From positions 11,009 to 75,008 of the forward strand of contig JADKHW010000015.1 of assembly GCA_016721565.1 (NCBI GenBank): 64,000 nucleotides of DNA, in the 5' to 3' direction. The position numbers were made by a program, and so were the translations under genes. This DNA is from a bacterium. Its GTDB lineage: Bacteria; Electryoneota; RPQS01. Positions 35,030 to 43,466 of this stretch are shown here, piece after piece. The notes under the pieces were generated by a model that saw nothing but the letters and a program-made list of their open reading frames with translations, was not told the origin of the DNA and made no database searches. Position 1 is the first letter of the stretch. Every line of letters starts with the position of its first letter.

Positions 35030-36394
35030 TTACGAATTCGCGCGGAACTGGAGCGCCTTGACGGCTTCGCCGATGCACTCGCCTTGCGTGACACCGACTT
35101 CACAAGCCGTGCGGAAATGGATTCCGCCGTAGAGACGAGACATCGCGGCTTCGTTTGCCGCGTCTTCAAACGAGTTGAAAGTGCGTGCCGGATACTGCGA
35201 GTTTGCAGTAGTATCCGTAAAGGTCACGTTGCCGAAGAAGTCTTCGAGAACTTTGTACGCGGCACCGCTCTGGGTGGAGTGACCGCTGGTGCATTCGGGG
35301 AACGGCGGAGTCGTGATAGGAGGAAGCCATGCGTCAGCACCAGGAACGAGATTGCGAATCGCGGTAATTGGACGGAGATAGTTCATATCATACTTGGCCT
35401 TCCAGCATGAAATGAACGCGTCATTCACAGCAAGACCAATCTTGCAGTAAATCTCAGCGGCTTCTGCGAGATTGGCATCTTGATCATTCAAAACGATGTT
35501 TGCAATATTGAGCCAATGTCCCGGAGGAGTCGGCGTTCCGCTGCCATCTGCCCAGAAGCGTGCGATCGCACGTTGTTCTGCGTCAGCGGCTTGAACAGTA
35601 TTGTAAACTTCCATCATTTCAATATAGAAAGCTGATGATGGATCAGTTGAATACGCTGGCGGCGCTGCAGGATAACACTGAGTTTCAACATTTTCGAGCA
35701 CAAATGGACGCTGTCTGCCCCAACACGGCTCCAACGGTTGTGCCGCGGGGTTTGCGCCAGGAGCAGGTTCCCACATACCGGGGCCAGTATGATCTTGCCA
35801 ATGATACTCCGAACAATTGTGATTCGTTGCATAACCGTCTTGATCGGCGCACACGCGAATGATGCTGGCCACGAGTTGACCGTAGGCTTCAGAGCGTGCC
35901 AGAACGGTTGGATCAATCGTCGCGGCATACCCGTCGTGCATCGCGCTAAATGCGTTCGTCGCGATAGCTTTGACCTCATCAGTTGCGTCAGAGAACAAGT
36001 ACATAATCATGTCGTACGATCCCTTGTTCACAGCGGACGGCCAATGGTACTCGAGATTTGGATCGGTGGCGGGTACTTCTGGCATACCGTTGATTTGTCC
36101 GTAGAGCGAAATATGCTGCGGCATACCATTCACAACTGCTTCATACATGACTTGGCCAAGATATCCATACGCACGCGCGGCACGTGGCGGAGACATGCTG
36201 GCATTCTTCACCATCAAACGGGTGGCCTGCACCCAGCAATTGGCAATGTCATCTGGATAATCCGCTGTCTTCGAATACGTCGGTTGCGGATTATCGTCGT
36301 CATCATCCTTATCGCAGCCCACGAATATCGCTACTGCAACCATCATTGTGCTCAACACAATCCAACGGGCCACTCCTGTTCTCAGTCTTTTCAT
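35030..36394 (-). CDS. vanadium-haloperoxidase / PAP2-like lipoprotein 1
   Basis: A 454-residue lipoprotein: signal peptide with lipobox IFVGC, then DKDDDDDN, which fits the K-(D/E)2 surface-export signal known from Bacteroidetes lipoproteins. The catalytic fold is the vanadium haloperoxidase/PAP2 helix bundle. Oxyanion-binding motifs are visible as KAKYDMNYLRP near 320 (Lys and Arg-Pro), PPFPECTSGHSTQSGA near 355 (Ser-Gly-His) and SRLYGGIHFRTACEVG near 425 (Arg and His). Members either oxidise halides with peroxide or remove phosphate from lipids; the substrate is unknown. Tandem with a paralogue upstream on the same strand; both end in FRANS. Confidence 0.88.
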   Translation of the reverse strand: MKRLRTGVARWIVLSTMMVAVAIFVGCDKDDDDDNPQPTYSKTADYPDDIANCWVQATRLMVKNASMSPPRAARAYGYLGQVMYEAVVNGMPQHISLYGQINGMPEVPATDPNLEYHWPSAVNKGSYDMIMYLFSDATDEVKAIATNAFSAMHDGYAATIDPTVLARSEAYGQLVASIIRVCADQDGYATNHNCSEYHWQDHTGPGMWEPAPGANPAAQPLEPCWGRQRPFVLENVETQCYPAAPPAYSTDPSSAFYIEMMEVYNTVQAADAEQRAIARFWADGSGTPTPPGHWLNIANIVLNDQDANLAEAAEIYCKIGLAVNDAFISCWKAKYDMNYLRPITAIRNLVPGADAWLPPITTPPFPECTSGHSTQSGAAYKVLEDFFGNVTFTDTTANSQYPARTFNSFEDAANEAAMSRLYGGIHFRTACEVGVTQGECIGEAVKALQFRANS

Positions 36395-36465
36395 CTGGTT
36401 CTCCCCAGTCTTTGATTTTGGGTAACTAAATCTATGCGCGAGATTTCAAACAACAAATAGACTCC

Positions 36466-36500
36466 AAAGAAGAGCAGGCCGCATTAACGGCCTGCTCTTC
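36466..36500 (-). terminator. terminator after haloperoxidase-like gene 2
   Basis: GAAGAGCAGGCCG-CATTAA-CGGCCTGCTCTTC, a perfect 13-bp stem, followed on the reverse strand by TTT. The hairpin lies 19 bases beyond the stop. Confidence 0.82.
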
Positions 36501-36518
36501 GAGCAGTAAGTCTACAAA

Positions 36519-37889
36519 CTAAGAATTCGCGCGAAATGTTAGCGCGTTTACTTGATCTCCAACACAACGGCCTGAAGTTAATCCACCCTGGTTTCCAAAG
36601 GTGTAGTGAATCCCACCGAGCAATCGTGAAAGTGCCGCCTCTTCCGCTGCCTCTTGCAACGTTGAATAGTGCCACACACCGAATCCGCGATCTTCATGCG
36701 TGTCGTCATCAAACTCACACGAGGTACCCATCATTCCTTCGAGTGCGCGCGATACTGCTCCCGATCCACTTGAGTGGCCTGACGTGTATTCAGGGAATGG
36801 GGGCGTTGCCCATGAAGGATTCCAACTCGGGTCGATATACGCCTGAACGTATGAAACTGGGCGAATCAAACAGTACTGGTATTTTGCCTTCCAGCACTGA
36901 ATAAACGCATCATGAACTGCAATTGCAGCTCGCGCATAGCACTCCGCGGCTTCTGCAAGATTCATGTCATATTGTTCGCAGAGGTCGCCAGCGATCGCAT
37001 ACCAGTGTCCGGCTGGCGCTCCGGTAACCCCAGGCACATCTGCCCAGAAAGCTGCGATCGCGCTATCTTGAGCTGTTTCCTCGTGCTGCGTTGTCATGAC
37101 TTCATAGGCCGCCTGGTACATTTCTGAAGTGGGATCAGTTGACCACGTTGGCGGTGGAGGCGGATCACACTCCATTTCGGCACCGGTTCGTCCTACGACA
37201 AACGTGCGCAGGGACCCCCAACAAGGCTCATGCGGCGGCGCGAACCCGGGAGGTGTTGGTATCCAGTATTGGGGGCCAGTCGGCATTTGAAAAGTGCAAG
37301 CTGCTCCGCGCGTATTTGCAAATCCGTCTGTTGAACTCCATGTGACCAGTTCCGCTGCAATAGCCGCGCCGAAGTCTTCCGAAGTGTGAAATACTTCGTG
37401 TTCGACTGTCGCCTCGAAAATCGTGTTCCAATAAGCCTTGAAGGCGGAGATCGAATCACGTGACGCTTGCGAACTTCCGGAGAATAAGTTCTCCATCATA
37501 CCGGCTACTGTCGCATTTAAGACAGTCGGCCAATGATACTCGTGAGATGACGAGGCTTGCGGCAACATTGGAAGATCAATCAACTGACCGCCCATCGACA
37601 CGAGATCTTCATCTCCTTGAACAACCCCTTCATAGATCGCTACTCCCAGGTATCCGTAAACTCGCGATGCTGGGCACGGCCCAATGGACTCTGCCTTGAC
37701 CATGCGGTAACAGAAATCTGACCAACTCCGTGCAACTTCTGCCGAATACGTTGAGGCCGGCGCGGAGACAGGTCCACTCGGTTGCGAATCGTCACTATCG
37801 TCTTTATCGCAACTAACGAACAAAACTGCAACGACGGCCAATGCGCCGAGAACAAGCCAGCGCGTAGCGCGTGTCTTCCAACTTCTCAT
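36519..37889 (-). CDS. vanadium-haloperoxidase / PAP2-like lipoprotein 2
   Basis: A paralogue of the downstream gene (456 residues, about the same domain layout). Lipobox VLFVSC is followed by DKDDSDDSQ, again a K-(D/E)2 pattern for surface export, then a Ser/Pro-rich linker. Oxyanion-site motifs: KAKYQYCLIRPVSYV near 330, PPFPEYTSGHSSGSGA near 365 and SRLLGGIHYTFGNQGG near 430. The gap to the downstream copy holds that hairpin terminator, so each gene ends its own transcript. The duplicated pair suggests different substrates or conditions. Halide versus phosphate specificity cannot be read from these motifs. Confidence 0.88.
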   Translation of the reverse strand: MRSWKTRATRWLVLGALAVVAVLFVSCDKDDSDDSQPSGPVSAPASTYSAEVARSWSDFCYRMVKAESIGPCPASRVYGYLGVAIYEGVVQGDEDLVSMGGQLIDLPMLPQASSSHEYHWPTVLNATVAGMMENLFSGSSQASRDSISAFKAYWNTIFEATVEHEVFHTSEDFGAAIAAELVTWSSTDGFANTRGAACTFQMPTGPQYWIPTPPGFAPPHEPCWGSLRTFVVGRTGAEMECDPPPPPTWSTDPTSEMYQAAYEVMTTQHEETAQDSAIAAFWADVPGVTGAPAGHWYAIAGDLCEQYDMNLAEAAECYARAAIAVHDAFIQCWKAKYQYCLIRPVSYVQAYIDPSWNPSWATPPFPEYTSGHSSGSGAVSRALEGMMGTSCEFDDDTHEDRGFGVWHYSTLQEAAEEAALSRLLGGIHYTFGNQGGLTSGRCVGDQVNALTFRANS

Positions 37890-37964
37890 CTGTTTCTCCC
37901 CAGACTTTGTTTTCTGTTTTGGTGAGGTACTCGTGGCGCGAGACTCACCTACTATTGATTGGTG

Positions 37965-38495
37965 CTACTTCTTTTGTTTCTCCGAATCGGTTTCCCAACC
38001 TTCGGGGCCAGTGAGCGGCGTGCGAAAGCCGGTGACATCAAGTAAATCAACTTTGATGCCAACATTTTCTAAGACTTTGCGGCTTCTCTCCTCACCGGGA
38101 TAGCTTCCGAAAACCTTAACGTGCTTTATGCCCGAATTGGCGATCATACGGGCGCAAATCGGGCATGGAAAGACAGTTACATAAATATCCGCGCCTTCAA
38201 CGGAGACGCCGTTGCGGGCGCATTGCAAGAGTGCATTCTGCTCTGCATGCAAACAGATGCAGAGTTCCAACCGCTCACCGGACTTGATGCCTTCAATTTC
38301 GCGCTCACAGCCGCCCAATTCTTCCGGGTGCGGGTGACCTGCGGGCGGACCATTGTAGCCGGATGCCAGAATCTGATTGTTGCGAACAATCATTGCTCCT
38401 ACCGCACGACGCAAACAGGCTGACCTCATCGACACGAGATGAACGAGGTTGTAGAAGTACTCATCCCAAGAGATGCGGTCGGTTTTGGTTTTCAT
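37965..38495 (-). CDS. comEB: deoxycytidylate (dCMP) deaminase
   Basis: A 176-residue zinc deaminase that turns dCMP into dUMP for dTTP synthesis. The zinc motifs are LHAEQNALLQCA (His-Ala-Glu with the catalytic Glu) near residue 83 and FPCPICARMIANSGI near 110. VGAMIVRNNQILASGYNGPP and a Cys/His-containing insert (GHPHPEELGGC, CICLH) are typical of the dCMP rather than the cytidine enzyme. The ATG at 38495 is clear. It is the last of three same-strand genes, 16 bases after the glycosyltransferase gene. Cytoplasmic. Confidence 0.93.
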   Translation of the reverse strand: MKTKTDRISWDEYFYNLVHLVSMRSACLRRAVGAMIVRNNQILASGYNGPPAGHPHPEELGGCEREIEGIKSGERLELCICLHAEQNALLQCARNGVSVEGADIYVTVFPCPICARMIANSGIKHVKVFGSYPGEERSRKVLENVGIKVDLLDVTGFRTPLTGPEGWETDSEKQKK

Positions 38496-38511
38496 GATTT
38501 AGTACAAGACG

Positions 38512-39699
38512 TTATCGGGCTGATCGTTCCCAGACTGAACTTGCGGATCCTTGGATAAACTTAACACCGCCAATCAAGAATGCGAACATGATTGCGACAA
38601 AGCTAAACAATTGATAGAAGAACGGCAAGCGAATTCCCACCAAAGCACCTAAGCCGCCCAATGCAGCAACTCCATAGCCAAGCAATTGCATGCTGAGCAA
38701 TGCTCTGTAGATTTCACTGTTGATGGCTATGATCGCGTTTGTAGCGAGCGCAGATAACATCAACAAGGGAAAGAACCAGTGTATTACTTTGTTGCTGAAG
38801 AACGTGTACGCGATGATCGGTCTTGACGGAGAGAGAAGCTTGCGGCAAAGCGAGAGTGTCCGAAAATTTGAAACGCCAATTCGGATTCGACGATGAAATT
38901 CCTCGCTTACGGTCTCGCCGCTGTTTTCAATCGCCACGACTGCGGGTTCATACGCGACGCGTTTGCCGAGCAGAATTGCCGGATACAGCGAAACAATATC
39001 ATCATTCATCGCAACCAGAGGCAGCGGCTGCCAGTCGCGGCGAAGCATCGCGTAGGCGGCACCCGTTAGCCCTGAAAACCCTCCCACCTCGGCTTCCCTT
39101 CGCTTGATGTCTGTCATGCGGCGGTGATATGTGTGCTCACCTTTACCTACAGCATCGGCTGATCCGCGAATTGCGATCTCTTTTGCAGCGCCGACAGCGG
39201 CAACGGACTCGTCTTGAAAGTGGCGGACGAATTGTCTCAAGTCGTTTGACGTGATCATTACGTTCGCATCTGTCAAAACGAGAATATCAGCTTGAGTTTG
39301 CGACACAAGGCTGTTTAGAATGCTTGGTTTTCCGTTGCGGCCCTCAAAGCGAATTAAGCGGACACGGGCCTCGGTAAAATCTCTTACTATTTGATCCGTT
39401 TCGTCTGTTGAGCCGTCGGATCCAATTAGAATTTCGATCTTGTCGTTCGGATAGGAAAGACCCAGTGAGTTCCTGATCTTTTCCGCAATGACGGTGCCTT
39501 CATTGTATGCAGGCACCAACACGGCTATTGACGGAAGATAGCTCTCATCAATTGGCGGAGACTTGAAACGAGTTGGGAGAATTTTCAGCGTCAGCGGGTA
39601 CAGCACATAGGTATGCAGCATCAGTCCCACAGACAGCCAAAATATCAGGATAAGCACTAACTCCGTCACGCACAACCCCGAGGTTGCCACGACAAACAT
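38512..39699 (-). CDS. membrane GT2 glycosyltransferase (poly-GlcNAc-synthase-like), copy 1
   Basis: A 395-residue inner-membrane protein: an N-terminal helix (LVLILIFWLSVGLMLHTYVLY), a cytoplasmic GT2 domain (VLVPAYNEGTVIAEKI, IGSDGSTDETDQIV, LTDANVMI with the DxN metal site, GFSGLTGAAYAMLRR, RRIRIG acceptor-type motif) and two or three C-terminal helices (IIAYTFFSNKVIHWFFPLLM). This layout is that of processive synthases making a surface polysaccharide such as poly-N-acetylglucosamine. A GTG at 39669 may be the real start, since homology to the paralogue begins there. The next gene upstream is a close paralogue. Confidence 0.85.
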   Translation of the reverse strand: MFVVATSGLCVTELVLILIFWLSVGLMLHTYVLYPLTLKILPTRFKSPPIDESYLPSIAVLVPAYNEGTVIAEKIRNSLGLSYPNDKIEILIGSDGSTDETDQIVRDFTEARVRLIRFEGRNGKPSILNSLVSQTQADILVLTDANVMITSNDLRQFVRHFQDESVAAVGAAKEIAIRGSADAVGKGEHTYHRRMTDIKRREAEVGGFSGLTGAAYAMLRRDWQPLPLVAMNDDIVSLYPAILLGKRVAYEPAVVAIENSGETVSEEFHRRIRIGVSNFRTLSLCRKLLSPSRPIIAYTFFSNKVIHWFFPLLMLSALATNAIIAINSEIYRALLSMQLLGYGVAALGGLGALVGIRLPFFYQLFSFVAIMFAFLIGGVKFIQGSASSVWERSAR

Positions 39700-39817
39700 T
39701 GATGCATTGAGATCGCCCCGGTAACTGGATCAAACATGGTCAAGAACGGACACATGTAGGCTAACAGAGAGCATCAATGGATTTGTTATGGATAATCATT
39801 TCAAAATCGGCAACCGG

Positions 39818-40969
39818 TTATCTTGCTGAGCGCTCCCAGACTGAACTGCCGTGTCCAAGAAGAAATCTAACTCCGCCGATAAGAAAGGCAATCATCACGG
39901 TGACAAAGCTAAAAGCCTGATACAAAACCGGGATCTTAAGCCCACACGCAGCAGCGAGACCGCCGAGGGCGCTTGCAATATACAAAGTGAGCTGTGCGAC
40001 GAACAACACAAAATAGAAACTGTTATGCCTTGCGAGAAGCGCGTTTGTCAGCAATGCCACGACCATTAGAACTGGAAAGAACCACAGAACTACTTTATGA
40101 CTGAAATATGTGTATGCAACGATCGGACGAAAGGGCGATAGTAGCCCGGGGCAGCACGCGACAGTCCCCCAATTCAGTATGCCCATCCTGATACGCCGCT
40201 TGAACTCGTCACGAACTGTATCGTCTAAGTCCTCTTTAGCTACCAAGTCCGTTTCAAACGCAACGCGTCCACCGCTCAGAATTGCAGGATAGAGTGCGAC
40301 AATATCGTCATTCATCGGAACCAGCGGCAAAGGTTGCCATGCAGTTTTTCGAATTGCATATGCCGCGCCTTCAAGTCCCGAGAATCCGCCGATCTGAGAT
40401 TCTAATTGCTTGATCGTGGTGACATACCTGTGATAGGCAAGCTCACCTGTCGCGACTTTCGCGCGGCCGCGAACTGCGAACTCATTTGCTGCACCTACTG
40501 CGGCAACGGTTTTGTCAGAGAAATGGTTGATAAAACGAAAAAAATCGCCGGTAATCACGACGTTTGCATCCGTCAGAAACAGGATGTCAGCCTGAGTCAC
40601 ATCGGCCAGGGCATTTATGATGCGAGGCTTTCCGTTGCGGCCCTCGAAGCGAACCAATCTTACGCGAGGATCACCTGATTCAATCACAATTTTGTCGGTA
40701 TTATCCGTTGATCCATCGGATCCAACAATCACTTCAAGTTTATCAGCAGGATACTCCAGCGCAAGTGTGTTTTTCAGTTTCTCCCCAATGACCTGTTTTT
40801 CATTGTACGCCGGAATTAGAACTGCAACAGATGGCAACGGGCCATCAAAATCAAATGGGGCGCGATAACGCCTGGGAAAGAATCTCAGTGTGAGCGGATA
40901 CACAACGCAAGCGTGAAGCATCAGTCCCGCAGAGATCCAGAACAGAGTGGTTAACGCAAACTCAAGCAC
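39818..40969 (-). CDS. membrane GT2 glycosyltransferase (poly-GlcNAc-synthase-like), copy 2
   Basis: A paralogue of the downstream gene, 383 residues, intact. N-terminal helix FALTTLFWISAGLMLHACVVY, GT2 motifs VLIPAYNEKQVIGEKL, VGSDGSTDNTDKIV and LTDANVVI, GGFSGLEGAAYAIRK, RRIRMG, then C-terminal helices (IVAYTYFSHKVVLWFFPVLM and a further pair). About half of the residues agree by eye with copy 1, including the shared end WERSAR. The pair may work on one polysaccharide or on two. No export or modification genes for such a polymer are nearby. Confidence 0.86.
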   Translation of the reverse strand: MLEFALTTLFWISAGLMLHACVVYPLTLRFFPRRYRAPFDFDGPLPSVAVLIPAYNEKQVIGEKLKNTLALEYPADKLEVIVGSDGSTDNTDKIVIESGDPRVRLVRFEGRNGKPRIINALADVTQADILFLTDANVVITGDFFRFINHFSDKTVAAVGAANEFAVRGRAKVATGELAYHRYVTTIKQLESQIGGFSGLEGAAYAIRKTAWQPLPLVPMNDDIVALYPAILSGGRVAFETDLVAKEDLDDTVRDEFKRRIRMGILNWGTVACCPGLLSPFRPIVAYTYFSHKVVLWFFPVLMVVALLTNALLARHNSFYFVLFVAQLTLYIASALGGLAAACGLKIPVLYQAFSFVTVMIAFLIGGVRFLLGHGSSVWERSAR

Positions 40970-41029
40970 TTGCCGCTCTAATTCGCTTTGAGTCGCTTAG
41001 CGACGTCCAAGCAGCGCGAGACAGTTTTC

Positions 41030-41614
41030 TTAAGCACGCTCGAGGCGATCAAAATAACGCTTGCCGCCTTTGATTTGCGGGCGTAGCCTTTGAGCGGCCT
41101 CGGCTACGGGTTTTCCTCCTTGCGCATCGAGAAACGCTTTGCGGAAGGCTTCGGGAGCTTTGAGTTCAGGATCGTTGAGATCATAAACACGAATCAACGA
41201 TTGCAAGCCGTGCAAAAATAACTCGGTCGAAATTCCCCCCGTTTGGAAGCTCGACGTCTGATACGACCACGACGCTTCACTTACGTCTGAAAAATACACG
41301 GGCAGCTTTTTGGTCTCTTTAAGCTCTGAAGGAGCCGCGCCGTTGCAGAGTGCGTCGCATGCTTCTGACAGCGCAAGTCGCAAATCTGGACGACACTCGC
41401 ATTTCAGAATGTAATCGCTCAAGAAGTCGCTGTGACGCGGCGTGTAAGTCTTGCCCCCGCTTTCGATGATCAAGCGATATTCGGGGCGTTGCGACATGTA
41501 GAAATGACGCACGCCGACATTATTAATGATGACGCGGCCCGTAGCAAACTCGCCGATGACGAGCTTGCCGAGCGGAAGGTTTTTGGTTTTTTCGATGAGG
41601 TCAGAGTAACGCAT
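41030..41614 (-). CDS. uncharacterised 194-residue protein
   Basis: I do not recognise this protein. It is soluble, without signal or membrane segment. It begins MRYSDLIEKTKNLPLGKLVIG and has three Cys (CECRPDL, DALCNG) in the middle, where a short zinc or disulfide site is possible. A basic C-terminus (IKGGKRYFDRLERA) closes it. It is the last of three genes read leftward with 11 bases to the secreted protein gene upstream, so it is probably co-transcribed with two exported proteins. Confidence 0.65.
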   Translation of the reverse strand: MRYSDLIEKTKNLPLGKLVIGEFATGRVIINNVGVRHFYMSQRPEYRLIIESGGKTYTPRHSDFLSDYILKCECRPDLRLALSEACDALCNGAAPSELKETKKLPVYFSDVSEASWSYQTSSFQTGGISTELFLHGLQSLIRVYDLNDPELKAPEAFRKAFLDAQGGKPVAEAAQRLRPQIKGGKRYFDRLERA

Positions 41615-41624
41615 GTGAGAAGAA

Positions 41625-42230
41625 CTATTTCTTGACTTTCAAGCCGGCGCCTTGACGGTTCAGCTCGAAGATGGTTAAGTCGAGGAGATCAGAGAAGAGT
41701 TTGATTTGATCGGCTGAGACTTCGCGGATGATTTCACCGTCGGAAAGCGGATCGGGAAATACAACAGTCAATTGTTGCTGCGTGCCGATTTGTGTGAACT
41801 CGATGCTGAAACCCGCGCGGGTGTGAAACGTAATCTTGGTTTCGGCGCGTTCAGACGATGCAATATCGGTTGCGGTTTGCGCGATGTAGCGGGCGGAACG
41901 GATCAACTCTGGGATTTCGTCAGCATCTGCAAGGACTTCGGAATAAACCGTGCTGCCTTCACCGATGCGAAAGGCCACTGCAAAAAATCTATTGGAGTCG
42001 CCGGGCATGAACGCGATGTCAGTTAAGACTTGCAGCAGTTCGCCTGTGACTTTCTCTTTCTTTCCGGCAACCAATGCAATCTGTCCGACCGGAAGACGAT
42101 CACGAAACAGCGTGCGGCCCGGTTGATTCAACTGCCATTCGTAGTCAGTGGCAATTTTTGTGGGCGACTGCGCGAAACTTGGTGGTAAGATTACCAACGC
42201 AAAGAGAATTACGGCAATGAATACTCTCAT
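41625..42230 (-). CDS. secreted protein of unknown function
   Basis: The start is ATG 42230, which overlaps the upstream stop (ATGA) and directly gives a signal peptide (MRVFIAVILFALVILPPSFA, cut before QSPT). The mature part is about 180 residues, rich in beta-forming stretches (ALVAGKKEKVTGELLQVLTD, AETKITFHTRAGFSIEF, QQLTVVFPDPLSDGE) with an acidic middle. No catalytic motif or known domain is recognised. Periplasmic or extracellular. Confidence 0.65.
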   Translation of the reverse strand: MRVFIAVILFALVILPPSFAQSPTKIATDYEWQLNQPGRTLFRDRLPVGQIALVAGKKEKVTGELLQVLTDIAFMPGDSNRFFAVAFRIGEGSTVYSEVLADADEIPELIRSARYIAQTATDIASSERAETKITFHTRAGFSIEFTQIGTQQQLTVVFPDPLSDGEIIREVSADQIKLFSDLLDLTIFELNRQGAGLKVKK

Positions 42231-42649
42231 TGCGAATGCTGCCAACACTTTTTGCTACCGGGAATCGCCTTGCGGGAGCACTGCTTGCCTTTGGCGGTCT
42301 TGGCGATGCACTGCGGGCGCTCGGGTTTAACCTTGGCGGGCTTCTCGACTTCAGTGAGTTGGAGCGTCGAGGTCTCCCCTCCCATCCGCGCAACAACCTT
42401 ATCAACTGGAACCCATCCCTCGACCAGAATCCTTGCCCAGCCAGCCACGGTGTCGACCACTTGCACCCTGCTCTGCTCGGTAAAACTCCCGGCTACGGGG
42501 CCAGCAGGGATGACGTAAATTATTGCAGGTTCTTTAGTTAGAGTATCCGCTGGAGCCATTGCCTTAAGGGAATCGGGGACTTCCTGAGCTGAGACCGTTA
42601 TCATCAATCCGCACACAAGTCCAATAATCAGCCAAAAACCTCTCAGCAC
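42227..42649 (-). CDS. secreted SH3-like protein with Cys/His (DUF5763-type) tail
   Basis: A 140-residue protein with a signal peptide (WLIIGLVCGLMITVSA). A bacterial SH3-like part follows (VIPAGPVAGSFTEQSRVQVV, GWARILVEGWVPVDKV), which usually binds cell wall. The last 26 residues form a compact basic Cys/His motif, C-x7-C-x9-C-x2-H (CIAKTAKGKQC, KKCWQHS), as in DUF5763 proteins, likely a small metal-bound or disulfide knuckle. It is the first gene of a leftward three-gene run. Confidence 0.72.
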   Translation of the reverse strand: MLRGFWLIIGLVCGLMITVSAQEVPDSLKAMAPADTLTKEPAIIYVIPAGPVAGSFTEQSRVQVVDTVAGWARILVEGWVPVDKVVARMGGETSTLQLTEVEKPAKVKPERPQCIAKTAKGKQCSRKAIPGSKKCWQHSQ

Positions 42650-42878
42650 GCCGTCTCCTCTGGAATCTTCTTGTCCTAAGTTGAGTTAAATATAGTGTTT
42701 TCCCCCTCCTCGTGCAAGGCAGGCGGGTCAACCTCCGCAAAAACACTCTGTAGGCTTACGAAGTGGTGCGGCCCTCCAACCCTAAAAGAAACAAACGGTG
42801 CCTTACACGCACCTTGCGGGGGGGGAGTTCATTCATTATATTATGAAACAACAGGATGAGTCCTGAATTGTCACTATT

Positions 42879-43424
42879 GTGAAAACCATCGACCTCGATA
42901 CACTTCAGCGCTATTCGCGCGGCGAACTAAGCCCCAAGACGTTCATGGCCGTCCATCAGGAGGCGGGTGAACTACTGGACTTGTTGTTCCAGAACCTGAG
43001 TCAGGCTGAACATGTGGTCTCGATTCAGGATTGGCCCTTGCCGCGTAGGCAGAAGCGGCTGGGGCAGTTCTTCGTTTTGAAAACGATGATGCTGTTCACG
43101 CCGTTTTGTTTGATTGTCGGTGCGGCGCTGGCACAGAAGACTCCCGTACTTGGTATTTCGATTACGATGGGATGGCTTACACTGTGTTTGCTGGGCGGCG
43201 GGTATTTGCTTTGGGATCGTTACCGCGTGATGAAATCCAAAGACGGCAAGTCCGTGCTCGTGATTACCAACCGCAGAATGATGCGGATTTGGTTGGACGG
43301 ATCCGAAACCGTGCAGGCGTGGTGGTTGACCGACGACCCAAATAAAAAAAAACGACTTGAACCAGTCTCCTCCACGATAAATTTGCTGTTGGAGTTGGAT
43401 CTGGGTAAGCCCAATTTGAATTAG
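42879..43424 (+). CDS. uncharacterised two-helix membrane protein
   Basis: A 181-residue protein starting with GTG at 42879 without a clear ribosome site. An N-terminal cytoplasmic stretch (DLDTLQRYSRGELSPKTF) reads like an anti-sigma-like or recruitment segment. Two hydrophobic helices lie near 70-90 and 92-112 (MLFTPFCLIVGAALA; ITMGWLTLCLLGGGYLLW). A beta-rich C-terminal part resembles a PH-like membrane-associated domain (VLVITNRRMMRIWLDGSE). A nine-A run at 43346-43354 lies in the coding region. Function unknown. Confidence 0.65.
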   Translation: MKTIDLDTLQRYSRGELSPKTFMAVHQEAGELLDLLFQNLSQAEHVVSIQDWPLPRRQKRLGQFFVLKTMMLFTPFCLIVGAALAQKTPVLGISITMGWLTLCLLGGGYLLWDRYRVMKSKDGKSVLVITNRRMMRIWLDGSETVQAWWLTDDPNKKKRLEPVSSTINLLLELDLGKPNLN

Positions 43425-43431
43425 AATTTAG

Positions 43432-43466
43432 CCGCTTGCGACGGAATGTTGCGAGCGGTTTCTCAT
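43432..43466 (+). terminator. terminator between the membrane protein gene and mutY
   Basis: CCGCTTGCGAC-GGAAT-GTTGCGAGCGG, an 11-bp stem with two G-U pairs, then a T-rich stretch. It covers the upstream ATG of mutY, which favours a later mutY start. Confidence 0.55.
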
